Below are positions 10,755 to 21,224 of a DNA stretch of 37,514 bases, piece after piece. Position 1 is the first letter of the stretch, and each line of letters starts with the position of its first letter. The notes below the pieces were generated by a model, which worked only from the letters and a program-made list of their open reading frames with translations, had not been told where the DNA came from and did no database searches. The translations under genes were made by a program, and so were the position numbers. Source of the DNA: Candolleomyces eurysporus (taxonomy: Eukaryota > Basidiomycota > Agaricomycetes > Agaricales > Psathyrellaceae); contig JANBPK010001272.1 of the NCBI GenBank assembly GCA_027579435.1, positions 1 through 37,514 of the forward strand. Reading direction: 5' to 3'.

Positions 10755-12111
10755 TCATTTCTTCTTTGCACCCTCTTCTTCTTTCTGGCTTTGCATACTC
10801 ATCTCAATCGCCCGTGCAATCGCAGCATCCTCATCCTCATCCTCGTCTTCGTCTTCGTCCAAATCTTCATCCTCGTCTTCGTCCTCTTCGTCCTCCTCGT
10901 CTCCCTCCATATCCACGTCCTTTTCTTCGGACATCGCCAAAGCCCGCTTGAGCTCCTCCTCATCGTCGTCCATATTCTCGTCTGCTGGTTCAGCAGAGGA
11001 TGCAGCCGCGGCTGCTGCTCCTGCCCCTGGTGTTGCGGCTGCAGCAGCAGCAGCANCACCACCGGGGGCTGATGTCGAGGACGAAGATTCTGCTGGTCCA
11101 GGTGCAGACGACGAAGAGGCTGCTTCTGCAGCGTCGCGGGCTTGTGCTTCTTGCATCGATAACCGAAGTGCCTAGTGACCACGCGCGTTCAGGTCAGCAA
11201 AAGAGACGAGTATACAGAAGTGGGTAACGGACCATGGCGAGTTCAGGATCGAGGCTTGGATCAACACCGAATTCAAAGCCTCCTCCAGAGCCACTGGCTT
11301 CGCCTCCTCCACCTCCGGCTTGGAGTTCTTCCGGTATCAGAGCACCGCGATCTGCAGCGAGGACGGCGGATGTGATGAGGGCGTCTGAGAGGAGCAGGAC
11401 TCCCGGTGCTACAGAGAGTAAATGTCTGTCAAGATATCGCGTTAGACATGCATACTCGACACGGTAATCATTCATAAGGAGACTTACGAGTTATCTCCAC
11501 TATTCACGTTCTCCACAAAACTCTTCAACACTGTCTTGCCCTCAGCATCCGCCTCCTCAATCCCGTCTCCGAAGGAAACCACATCTACCGCCACATTGTT
11601 CTTCTTCAGCTTCTTCGCTAGCTTCACCATGTTCTTCTCATCGGCTGCTTGACCTTCGAGAGGCGAACCGACAAAGACGATGATACGCTGACGCAGGTTC
11701 TTGTTCTCTCTGTGCTTGAGAGCGAGTTGGGCGATATTGATGGCGGTGGGGATGTCGATTTCGCCGCCGANTTTTTTTACCGGCTACGTGTATACCCTGG
11801 AGAATCTGTCCAATGTCTTTTGTATGTGTTACCAAGACTTCTGGACTAGATATAATATTTCCGCGTTTAATAAGACAATTGGTCGGTTTGGTTAGTTATC
11901 TATACCCCTCACAAGAATGAAGGAAAGCAACCACTCACCATTTCCCGGCCGAGGTCATAATCCCAACTGTATTCTCAGGATTCGAGTCGGTCTTGGTCTG
12001 GAAGACGACGTTCACTGCATCGGCTTGGGCATCGAACCGTGTTGGTTGGTAGTCCCCGTTCCGCATGTACTCGGAGTTGTCGATAATCATTACTGTTGCT
12101 TCCAACGGCAT
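10755..12111 (-). CDS. RPN10: 26S proteasome ubiquitin receptor Rpn10/PSMD4 (379 aa)
   Basis: Regulatory-particle subunit that captures polyubiquitinated substrates and bridges lid and base. Exons in reading order: 12111-11939, 11845-11488, 11425-11233, 11171-10755. The VWA domain fills the first ~190 residues and starts with the family hallmark [13 protein letters not shown], followed by LALKHR and FVGSP. Three ubiquitin-interacting motifs are visible: [16 protein letters not shown] (236-251), [11 protein letters not shown] (312-322) and [11 protein letters not shown] (357-367). Between the last two lies a long Asp/Glu run; an alanine tract precedes the second. The N at 11771 inside an A/T run shifts the frame; leaving it out gives [16 protein letters not shown] and restores one continuous protein. 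The N at 11056 fits as an ordinary base within the GCN alanine repeat. Confidence 0.93.
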
Positions 12112-12304
12112 CTTGTCGTCGTCCTATACGCTCTCGGAGGGTCTATATATCGAGGGGGGATGGAGGGAGGGTAAAGGGAATCGGTGCTGAGGAGGGATAT
12201 TGCCCATTTTGATCGTCATTTCACTTTGGCTGACGCGTCGAGCGCGGTGTTTGTGTCTGTTGACCGCAAGCGCCCGGCCCGCCCGGACCGCACACGATTT
12301 GATT

Positions 12305-12342
12305 CTAAGCCAAACCCCGCTAACGTCACGTGTATGTGACAT
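12305..12342 (+). repeat. Inverted repeat, left arm
   Basis: Begins CTAAGCCAAACCCC and continues through CTAACGTCACGTG to TATGTGACAT. It matches the reverse complement of 13079-13119 with one substitution in the C-run region and small length differences near the inner end. I found no target-site duplication outside the arms. Confidence 0.75.
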
Positions 12343-13078
12343 TCTGTGACGCACTGTCCAAATTAGGACAGATGTCTCGAAACACACCATTATTGAGGCC
12401 CTGAAGACGAAATCCAGAAATCGGCTTCCATAGCTTTGTGTAGAATAGTACAAAGTGGCTGCATACAAAAAATGAAGAAATTTGGAATAGATTTGATGAA
12501 GTAGTTCCCAAATTACGACTTCCAGCCCTAAAGGTGAGCGTTTCGCCAGTCCTCCCGCCATTCAGGAGGGAGTATACAATGCCCACGATATTTCTTGGCA
12601 GCCCATGCTGCTTGTTCTCCATCCAGCCCAAGTTGGTATGCATCCATAATTCATAGGGAGCGGTTGGCAAAGCTGTAAAGACAAGTTTACTGAAGATAAG
12701 GATTTTGGTCACGGTTGTCACAAGTAGATCTCGCACTTACCGGCGCATTGCAACTAGCGGTACAGCATTTATTGCATCCATGGTTTTATTTTCTAAAACA
12801 TCTTCATGCGATGACCGCGCTATACGACTAGCATTGAGCTTGCTTTGAGGAGGCATGAGTTTGCGCGACGCGACGCGTTAGATTTGGCTTAGGTTTGCAG
12901 AGTTGTGCATTTTGGGCACTACCTCGCCAATTTTGCACCAAGAAGCGTCAAATTTGGACCATATGCTCAGAAAATGTATATCTAAAAGCCTATGGGAGCA
13001 GATTTCCCCAAGGCTGAGGCACTGAATTTTGGGGTCAATTTCTCTCAAATACGCGCCTGAATTTCTCCCGTTTGGGAC

Positions 13079-13119
13079 ATGTCACACATAGCACGTGACG
13101 TTAGTGGGGTTTGGCTTAG
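13079..13119 (-). repeat. Inverted repeat, right arm
   Basis: Reverse complement of the left arm: read on the minus strand it begins CTAAGCCAAACCCC, then CTAACGTCACGTGC. The arms enclose about 815 bases. They could be the ends of a small non-autonomous DNA element, or paired regulatory sites for the two divergent genes. Confidence 0.75.
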
Positions 13120-13682
13120 GTCTACCTTATGTTACTGGCCGCAACACGGAACTGTGCTTGAAGCTTGAAGCGTAACCACTCTCACGTTCGGTCCGCCACG
13201 GTCCCTGGAGCTTCAACACCGTCCTTCGATGTCCTCACTGACATTCCTCCCCTGTTCTGATTATTCACCCTGCACAAAGTACGAATGGTTTCTCCGTGTC
13301 TTGAGCAAAATATAGCTATGATAAGCCCACAAGACGTCGATTTACGTCCGACTACAACGTTGCCCATTTCCAGCAGACTCCAATATTACCTCGAATTGGT
13401 TCTCCGTCTAACCTGGTGACTTGACATTCTGGGTTCTTTTCCTGTTCCCTCGCTATAACGACGCTCTTTGGTGACCATCATATCCCGAAATAATCGTGGC
13501 GGAGCGTTCTGGCCTTCTCGGATTCCCTCGTGGCAAGGACAGCATACTTCGAGAAGGGAAGACGCGTCCGAACCCATCGACCCACTGGGCCAATCGTATA
13601 TCCGATGTTACCACTTCTGCTCACCGATGATGACCCGCTGTACATACAGTGGGCATTCTATTATTCTAATTTAAACGGTCTT

Positions 13683-13721
13683 ATGAAAACGACAGCCCGT
13701 ACACCCCAGGCGACCCACTGA
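13683..13721 (+). promoter_or_regulatory. Possible upstream ORF overlapping the dehydrogenase start
   Basis: An ATG at 13683 opens 12 codons and ends at TGA 13719-13721, whose final A is the first base of the ATG used for the dehydrogenase (TGATG). If the transcript begins upstream of 13683, this could throttle or couple translation by reinitiation. Whether it is in the mRNA is unknown. Confidence 0.35.
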
Positions 13722-16653
13722 TGATTGTCATTCTCCTCAGCTGCGCGTACCTCCTTGCTGCCAATGGTAGGCTGTCATTGTAGCCCATCATCCCAGAGCT
13801 AATAACATAATATTCCTCTGGCTCTCCAGCGCTACTGGTATCGGCTCAGGCCGCGACCAGATGGTGCGACGGTCTAACTGGTATCTGTCTTTGGAGGTAC
13901 CATGAAGAAACCCTGGATCTTGGCTATGGCTACATCTTTCCGCCTACGGCAAGGAATTCTACAGAGTTCATCGGGTTTCTCACTGCGCCTGCCAGCGTTG
14001 GCTGGATTGGTAGCAGCCTGGGTGGACCAATGCGAAACAATACGTTGATCGTGGGTTGGGTGGACGGAAACAAGCCCGTTATTTCCGCTCGCTTCACGGC
14101 GTAAGTCTCGAGCACGTTGTCAACCTCAGAACCCTCGAAGCTGATTCTGAATATGAATTAGGACGTATTCTCCTCCCCAGCCGCTTACGACAGGACCGAA
14201 GCTGACGATCCTTGGGACTTCCGGAGCTAACGCAACTCACCAACGTATCATCTATCGGTGCGAGGTATGTTCTCACTCCAAGACTTTGAATTCTTCTTGC
14301 GCTCAGCGTCTTCTGCCTGCCTTTAGAACTGCACCAGGTGGGGCACCGGCGTTGGGAGCATAAACCTGAACGGAGTCCACACATTTGGATTCGCAACGCA
14401 TGCAGCCATCAAGCCCCTCAACCCATCCGTTGCAAACTCTAGTCTCTACCAACACACAGAGGCCAGCGTTCACACACTGAACACTCCTGACGCCGTCGCT
14501 CCCCAATACGACGTCCTCCTCGCCCAGCTGACCAATGCACCTCCTTTGGATCCTGGGTCGCCGACAGGCACGGAGCCGCCTGGTCCAACACCGACAGTGC
14601 CAGCGTTGTGTTCGGGTGCCCCGAACTCCATCTACTCTCTCAACACTGCTGAGGGATGGAAGGCTGGTGTCGTGTTGAGTCGCCTGAGCGCTCCTCGAGC
14701 CGTCGTCGTTGATTCTAGAAATAACCTCATCGTTTTGCAACGCGATATTGGGATTACGGGACACACACTCGATGCCAACGGTTGTGTGACGAGCACCAAG
14801 ATCATCATTGAAGATGCGACTTTCAATCATGGGCTGGACGTCGTCGGGAACAAGCTTTATGTCAGGTACGTACTTGATGCCACTGGGCGTTTGAGCTCAA
14901 TGTTTTGCTAACCTAGTTGCGCCGCCGTCTAGTGCACCTGACCTGGCTTGGTCTTGGGACTACGACCCTGCTACGATGACGGTATCGAACCAGAGGGTTC
15001 TCGTTAAAGAGTGAGCTTTTCGCGATCTCTCCGTCAGCTTGACGACCACTGATTGAATTTGACCTTTTCAAGTATGTTCAATCCTGGGCACATCACTCGA
15101 AGCATCCACGTTTCGCGGAAAAATCCCGATTATATTTCTGTGCAAGTCGGCTCAGACGGAAACCTCGACCTCGCGTCGTTGGATCCGGCTCTTGGCAGAA
15201 GCCAAGTTCGTGTATTTGATATGCGTGGATTACCGCCTGGAGGAGCTTCCTACAATAATACGGTTTATGGCAAGGTCTTTGGGTGAGTCGAGTTTTCAAT
15301 TAAACGTCCTTGTTTCTAGTCTCTGACTGTGTGGCAAGACACGGTTTGCGAAACACCGTCGGTATGGGAGAAGATAAGAATGGGAATGTCTATGTTGTTG
15401 GTATGTGACCCTTCAGTCGTTTATCCCTCTTTTCTACTTTCTTAATACGCACGCCTTTAGAGAACTCCTTGGACGATGCACACAGAGTCATCGACGGGGT
15501 CCAAGTGGACATCCACGATGACAACCCAGCTGAGAAAGTATATCCGCGTGAGTACCACCGTCCACACCCTACACTAATAAAACCATCTTCTCACTCGGAT
15601 TCTTGTTTTCGACTAGTCGGCAACCCAACCTCTCCCAACCAGACCTTCTTCGCCGGCTACCCCTGGTGCTACACCGTCTGGGAACCAGCCAACATCACCG
15701 ACATGCGTCTGCAAGCCGGTGACTGGTTCGTCCAAGATCCCACAGGGAGGTACAACGAAGCGTGGTGTAATGCCAATGCCGTTAAACCGATTTCTATTCT
15801 GCCGCCGCATGCTGCACCGCTCGATATGAAGTTCGGTGTCCGTCCTGGGGATGATAATCTTTATATTGCGCTGCATGGGAGTTCGGCGCGGACTGTTACT
15901 TTGGTAAGTCCTGTTTTTTCTTATGGGTGTTTTCAGTGGAAAAAAATGATGGTTACTAATTCGTTTCGTTTCTTGTGCTTGTTGTGCATGTAGGGATATA
16001 AAGTCCTCGCGATTCCGGGTCGTTACCTACCCTCTGGACAATGGGTCCCTAATGCGGACCTCATCGGGACCAAGACGAGCTCAGTAGATATCTTGTATAA
16101 CAGGAACGAGAGTCAATGCCGAGCTGGTAAGCACCCTCTCACTTTCCCAGAGCTCGGTTGTTCACCATTCCCCACCCGAATTTGTAGGCTGTTTCCGCCC
16201 ATGCGGCATGGCATGGTCAGCCAACGGCGAGAACCTCTACGTCACAAGCGACAGCTCCGGAGAAATCTTCCTTGTTAAAGCCCCAACTGCATCGGGAACA
16301 CCAACTGAAACTATCACCTCGGCTCCAACTGCTACGCCCACCGTGCCTACCCCGACCACCGCACCGCCTGCTAGTACGACGAACACAGCCCCGCAGGCGA
16401 CGCAAAGTAGCTGGGGACAATGGTAAGGACGTCTCGTGGAGGGTCTGGTTGTTGAATGTCGCTTAGCTCTCTCCTTTTCTTAGTGGAGGGGCCGGTTACT
16501 CTGGTCCATCCTTGTGCCCTGCCGGATTCCTTTGCAGACCGGTACGTCCTTCATTGTGTGATGGTTTCTAACGGTTCACTGATATTTGTTTACAGNAAAA
16601 ACGTGTACTACTCTCAGTGCGTGCCTCTGGATTGGACGGGGTTCAAGCTCTAG
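13721..16653 (+). CDS. Secreted PQQ-dependent pyranose dehydrogenase: AA8 cytochrome, AA12 dehydrogenase, CBM1 (721 aa)
   Basis: Extracellular oxidoreductase of the type described in Coprinopsis cinerea: a PQQ domain oxidises sugars and passes electrons through a b-type cytochrome to acceptors such as lytic polysaccharide monooxygenases. Exons: 13721-13766, 13830-14100, 14162-14264, 14327-14865, 14933-15010, 15073-15282, 15339-15400, 15461-15547, 15617-15903, 15994-16126, 16188-16422, 16484-16541, 16597-16653. Domain order: signal peptide (1 to about 23, ending VSAQA); AA8 (about 24-210; haem-ligand candidates Met83 and His158 or His165); Pro/Thr linker (212-233); AA12 (about 235-636, with HGLRNTVGMG and GYPWCYTVW); Thr/Pro linker (638-678); CBM1 (680-712, with CGGAGYSGP and NVYYSQC). 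The N at 16596 sits directly after the last acceptor AG and must be dropped to read KNVYYSQC. An overlapping upstream ORF ends in TGATG at the start. Confidence 0.92.
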
Positions 16654-17411
16654 CGCGAACGATTCCTGGATGTGAATTTTAAGTTATATAGCGCGGCGGC
16701 CTAGGGTTCACTCTTAGAGTGAACGAACAGGCTTTTGCGGCGGTCGCATTACATATGTAGATTATGGATCGTAAATTGTATCAGTATAACACCATTACAC
16801 GATTGAACGTGTGTCGAACATGCTAGTGGGTGGAAGGGTAACAGACAGGCGTAGAGTTTTTAGCCATCAGATTGGTAGATTACGATCGTGAATTACATCG
16901 GGCTAGGAATTTGGGGCCACTACATGGTCTCATGTATATTATTGACAGAGAGGGGTGCCAGACACCGGAGGAGCAAATTGAAAAGTGTAGGATCTTATCC
17001 TTATCCCATCTCGGTTTTTGCGCTCGTCTTGCATACCATCCCCGGTCCCTCGTGTTCTACTTGGAGCCGTCAAAAATTAAACGTATCCTAGTCTTGATTT
17101 TACAGAAAATCTTCGAACATGTCAGAATGGACTTGTAATAGTACCACAGGTGAATCAACATTCATATTGAGGATCGACATGAATTGAGTTGCCTAAAAGA
17201 TTTAAATATAGCGAGCAAACGAGAAAGCCATGACGAGCGAAGACCTGAATACAAGGGAAGCGACAAAAAACAAAAGGAAAACAAAAGGGAATGATCGTAA
17301 CTTGCAAAATGACAAGCTGTAAGTGAGGGTCATGCCAAGGCCGAGAACGCAACTGAATTCTTGATCAAGTCACGGTTTCGGTAGACGGTAGGGATGCAAA
17401 AGGGTGGTCTG
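16654..17411. other. 3' region of the dehydrogenase and 3' flank of F-box A
   Basis: No gene supported. A perfect 8-bp hairpin with a TTA loop lies at 16706-16724. From about 16955 onward the sequence is the 3' flank of F-box A and is closely repeated at 19130-19594 next to F-box B. Confidence 0.6.
16706..16724 (+). repeat. Perfect hairpin in the dehydrogenase 3' region
   Basis: GTTCACTC, loop TTA, GAGTGAAC. It starts 52 bases after the stop codon, so it may lie in the 3' UTR. Function unknown. Confidence 0.6.
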
Positions 17412-19031
17412 CTAATCAACATAGGTTATAGGGCCAGCGTGTACCGAAACGCCGCACCACTTCTTGAGAACCTGTATGGTCTCGTCGGTGTCGAAACATT
17501 GCCTCCTTCTCCAATCCACTGTCGGCTTGAAGGTCACCTTCAACCTTTTGAGAGTATCGGGTGGACCTTCAAACGACGGCTTCCCGTCTTCCATGGTAAA
17601 TGGTCGGCGCGACTCGAGAAATCGGAGTAGGAAGTAATCCTCAAATTTGGAGTCGAGGTCGAGGAGTTCAAGAACTTCTAGATGTGGCAGGCTGGGGCCG
17701 TCCTTCTCGAGTAGTCCAAAGGTGTCGTTGAAATTATATTTAATCATAACGACATTCTCGAGAGTAAGGTGGGTCAGGAAGGGGAGGTCACGAAGGGTAT
17801 CGGCCAGATGATCTGCATTCAACTGTGTATTACGGAGGCGGAAGCAGCGGAAGCTCGCCTCACAATTCGATCGCTTGATGAGTCTGAGAACAAGCTCCGC
17901 GAATCTGTATCCCATGTCTTTCCTGTTGTCACCAGCGCCAATGTCCAAATCAACCAATCGAGGTGTTTCCAGGAAAGACAGGATATCCAACGAGGGCGAA
18001 TAAACATTTTGCAGGGATAAGGTGCGTACTTTGGGGAGGAGAAATGTCGAACGAAGACGTCGCGGTACAGCGTTTCCGTTATAATAGAAGAAGGAATAAT
18101 TAAAATCGAGGGATAAGTCTTCGACGTTGGCGCAAAATGGGAGAGTACACTCGAGCCATTTACATCGTTCCCAATCACTGGAAAGTGAAAAGGAGGTTAG
18201 TTGCTCAAGGAACCTCGGTGGGATATTTAGTGGAGTTGTTGCAGAGTCGGAATCGTTAAGAAATGCAGATCCTTTGCGTGGGAGGCGCAACGTGAAAGAT
18301 GTGACGTTGGGGGGTAAAGACATGAATATAGATCTTGACGGGTCTGGCGATTCGGTCCATCGAGAACCGAATATACAGGTGAGTAACTTGAGGGAATCCC
18401 ATGGACGATTGGTTGGTGGGGCCTCAACAGTCTTCAATGAGTCTAAGAGAGCCCGGAAGCACCGTGTATCTTCGTATGAAAGGGATAGCTCATATAGAGG
18501 TCCTACTTTTACCAGCAGGGCTGCAAGAGCCGGATTATGCACTCGGCACGGTGCATCCTGCTCTTCGCAGTCATCGTGGTTTGGTACGCAGGCCTTTAGA
18601 GATCTTGGAACGCTCCCCGAACGATCGAGCCATCCTTCTATCTTCTCCACCGAGAATGTCTCCCCGAGCCTACGGAAATCAATTTCTAGGCCACTCCAAA
18701 GTCGGTGCTCGAGCCGCGCGGCCTGCCGCCAGTTTTTGCAAACCAATTGCAGGGCCACCAACTGATCCCTGTCCGAATTATCATTGAATTTCTTCGGGAA
18801 GAAGAGCCTGAAGACTTCACCCCAAATCTCCGCCGGTACTCTTCGTACAGGAGACAACACAGCATGATGAAGGCGGAGCTGGTCTTCGAGTTCCTCCAGC
18901 TGCGTCCGAAGCTGAGCGATTTGGGAGGTTAGGTTGTGGATCTGGACTTGAACTGAGACTGTGTCACAGGTTTTCGGGGCTGCATTGCTCGAGAGCAAGT
19001 AGGATAGCGATGCGTTGCTTGCACAAGGCAT
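17412..19031 (-). CDS. F-box protein A (539 aa, intronless)
   Basis: Agaricomycete F-box family member; such proteins are presumed substrate adaptors of SCF ubiquitin ligases, with Skp1 binding the F-box and the C-terminal half choosing targets. Start chosen at ATG 19031 because the aligned paralogues B and C begin there (MPxxxNAxLSYLLSS); the frame is open 20 codons further upstream. Layout: coiled coil about 28-55; F-box about 62-112 (RRVPAEIWGEVF ... LQLVCKNWRQAARLEHRLWS); then leucine-rich, LRR-like stretches such as LPKVRTLSLQNV, LPFLTHLTLENV and LPHLEVLELLDL; conserved end VLKKWCGVSVHAGPITYVD. Target unknown. Frame fully intact. Confidence 0.85.
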   Translation of the reverse strand: MPCASNASLSYLLSSNAAPKTCDTVSVQVQIHNLTSQIAQLRTQLEELEDQLRLHHAVLSPVRRVPAEIWGEVFRLFFPKKFNDNSDRDQLVALQLVCKNWRQAARLEHRLWSGLEIDFRRLGETFSVEKIEGWLDRSGSVPRSLKACVPNHDDCEEQDAPCRVHNPALAALLVKVGPLYELSLSYEDTRCFRALLDSLKTVEAPPTNRPWDSLKLLTCIFGSRWTESPDPSRSIFMSLPPNVTSFTLRLPRKGSAFLNDSDSATTPLNIPPRFLEQLTSFSLSSDWERCKWLECTLPFCANVEDLSLDFNYSFFYYNGNAVPRRLRSTFLLPKVRTLSLQNVYSPSLDILSFLETPRLVDLDIGAGDNRKDMGYRFAELVLRLIKRSNCEASFRCFRLRNTQLNADHLADTLRDLPFLTHLTLENVVMIKYNFNDTFGLLEKDGPSLPHLEVLELLDLDSKFEDYFLLRFLESRRPFTMEDGKPSFEGPPDTLKRLKVTFKPTVDWRRRQCFDTDETIQVLKKWCGVSVHAGPITYVD

Positions 19032-19594
19032 GGTGATGGCAGTTCTGGATGAAGAGGCAACGGGCGTCGAACGCCTCTTCACCCAAATCAACCATCCGCT
19101 GTAGCCGCGCTCGGCAATTTCGGAAGCCGGCTGTCAGACACCAGAGGAAGAAAAGTGCAGGATCTTATCTTTATCTCAATCCCATTTTTGCTCTTCTCTT
19201 GCATACCATCCCTGGTCCCTGGTAAAGATACTGTATTCTACTTGAAGGCATCAAAAATCAAACGTAACCTAGTCTTTATGTTACAGAACATTTTAGAACA
19301 TGTCAGAATAGACTTGTAATCGTACCACAGTTGAATCAACATTCATCTTAAGGATCGACATCGAATTGAGTCGTCTAAAAGATTAAGATATAGCGAGCGA
19401 ACAAGAGACCCATGACGAGCGAAGATCTAGATACAAGGGAAGCGACAAAAAACCCAAAGGAAAACAAAAGAGAATTATCGTAACTTGCAAAATGACAAAC
19501 TGTAAGTGAGGGTCATGTCAAGGCCGAGAACGCAACTGAATACTTGGTCGAGCCATGGTTCCGGTGGAGGGCAGGGATGCAGAAGGTTGGTCTG
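19032..19594. other. Spacer between F-box A and B, mostly duplicated 3' flank
   Basis: From about 19130 this is the 3' flank of F-box B, closely matching 16955-17411 next to F-box A. The ~100 bases after 19031 are the upstream side of A. No gene. Confidence 0.7.
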
Positions 19595-21224
19595 TTAATC
19601 CACGTAGGTTATAGGGCCAACGTGTACCGAAACGCCGCACCACTTCTTGAGAACCTGGATGACGTCGTCGGTGTCGATGTATTGGCTCCTTTCCGAAATC
19701 ACTTTCGGCTTGAAAGTCACCGTCAACCTTTTGAGAGGATCGGGTGGACCCTCAAACGACGGCTTCCCATTTTCCATGGTAAAAGGTCGGCGTGACTCGA
19801 GAAAGCTGACTAGGGAGTATTTACTAAATTTGTGGTCGAGGTCGAGCAGTTCAAGAACTTCTAGATGTGGTAGGCTGGGCTCGGCGTCCTGCTTGAGTAA
19901 GTCAAAGGTGTCGCTATAATTAGGTTGAACCACAACGACATCCTTTAGCGTAAGGTGAGTCAGGAAGGGGAGGCCACGAAGGGTATCGGCCAGCTGCTCT
20001 GCGTCCAGCTGCGCATAACGGAGGCGAAAGCACCGGAAGCTTGCCTCGCAATTCGATCGCTTGATGAGTTTGTGGACAAGCTCCGGGAGTTCGCAGTCCA
20101 TGTCTTCCCCGCTGTCACCAGCGCCAATGTCCAAATCAACCAATTGAGGTGTTTTCAGGAAAGAAAGGATATCCAACGAGGGCGAAAAAACATTTTGTAG
20201 GGATAANGGTGCGTACTTTGGGGAGGAGAAATCCCGAATTAAGACGTTGCTGTATATCGTTTCCGTCGCTATCATATTCCCAGAAAGAGAAATTAAAACC
20301 GATGGTCAAGTCTTCGACGTTGGCGCAAAATGGGAGAGTACACTCCAGCCACTTCAATCCTTCCCAATCACTGGAAAGTGAAAAGGAGGTTAGTTGCTCG
20401 AGGAACCTCGGCGGGATATTTAGTGGAGTCGTTGCAGAGTCGGATTCCTGAAGAAATGCAGAGTATTTTTCTGGGAGGCGCAGCTCGAAAGATGTGATGT
20501 TGGGGGGTAAAGACATGAATATAGATCTTGACGGGTCGGGCGATTCGGTCCATCCATAAAGGAACGTGCAGGTAAGTGACCTAAGCGAATCCCATGGACG
20601 ATTCATTGGAGGCTTTTCAGCAACTTTCAATGAGTCCAAGAGGATCCGAAAGCACTGTGGATCACGGCATACAAGGGAGAGGTAGTGTAGAGATCCTCCA
20701 TTGGCCAACAGGGCCGCAAGAGCTGGATTGTGCGCTCGACATGGCGAATCCTGCTCTTCGCAGTCTTCGTGTTCTTGTAGGTCAACCTTAAGAGACCTTG
20801 GAACAGCCCCCGAACGACCGAGCCATTCTACTATCTTCTCCACCGGTGGGAAGGTCTCGAGGTCATCCATATCGATGAGTAAACCACTCCAAAGGCGGTG
20901 TTTGAGTCGCGCCGCATTCCGCCAGGTCTTGCAAACCAACTGCAGGTCCATCAACTCCTCCCTGTCGCCCTGATCAAAGAATTTTTGCGGGAGGACGAGC
21001 GCGAGGATTTCGGCCCAAATCTCTGCTGGTACTCTTCGTACGGGAGATAGTATAGAACGGTATAACCGGAGGTTTTTCTCGCGCTTCTTCAGCCTCGCAC
21101 GTAGCTGAGAGATTTGGGAAGTCAGGCTGTCGATTTCGGCTTGAACTGAGGCTGCTTCGCAAGGATTTGGGACTGCATTGCTCGAAAGCAGGTAGGATAG
21201 TGCTGCGTTGCCTCCACGAGGCAT
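19595..21224 (-). CDS. F-box protein B (542 aa if the N at 20206 is ignored)
   Basis: Tandem paralogue of F-box A with the same layout: N-terminal MPRGGNAALSYLLSS, coiled coil, F-box with VRRVPAEIWAEIL and LQLVCKTWRNAARLKHRLWS, leucine-rich body and the ending VLKKWCGVSVHVGPITYVD. As written, the frame breaks at the N at 20206, which splits the gene into two open frames. The paralogues read GATAAGGTGCG at this spot, whereas this copy has GATAA-N-GGTGCG, so the N is a surplus base. Without it the reading frame is continuous over 543 codons. I therefore call it an intact gene, not a pseudogene; a genuine frameshift cannot be excluded from sequence alone. Confidence 0.8.

Larger units (their letters stand above)
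12112..13720. other. Divergent intergenic region between RPN10 and the PQQ dehydrogenase
   Basis: About 1.6 kb without a supported gene. Minus-strand open frames of 136-145 codons (12736-12326 and 12561-12124) show no domain. The region is framed by an inverted repeat (arms near 12305-12342 and 13079-13119). A third related motif, in the right-arm orientation, lies at about 12866-12896. Each of the two main arms carries overlapping ACGTCA and CACGTG boxes. The left arm is about 195 bases upstream of the RPN10 ATG and the right arm about 600 bases upstream of the dehydrogenase ATG. Confidence 0.6.
16955..21224. repeat. Tandem duplication of about 2.1 kb carrying F-box A and F-box B
   Basis: Two direct units: about 16955-19031 and about 19130-21224. 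Similarity covers not only the coding regions but the 3' flanks: both have a CAGACACC start, a GGATCTTATC stretch, GAACATGTCAGAAT, AAGGGAAGCGACAAAAAAC and the run up to the stop codon. Noncoding flanks this alike indicate a fairly recent tandem copy. F-box C further right has a more diverged version of the last part of this flank (about 22230-22383). Confidence 0.8.

Noticed and set aside
10662..11072. Plus-strand frame with a Leu/Val/Phe-rich stretch resembling a membrane protein
   Set aside because: It is the complement of the Asp/Glu-rich and alanine tracts of RPN10.
12124..12736. Two overlapping minus-strand frames (136 and 145 codons) inside the inverted-repeat segment, considered as a transposase
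   Set aside because: No catalytic motif or zinc finger visible, frames overlap each other, and no target-site duplication flanks the arms.
18127..18765. 212-codon plus-strand frame across F-box A
   Set aside because: Antisense to a conserved F-box coding region; similar shadows occur in B, C and D because the DNA is conserved, not because this strand codes.
19595..21224. F-box B as a frameshifted pseudogene
   Set aside because: The only break is the N at 20206, and the paralogues show that it is a surplus base.
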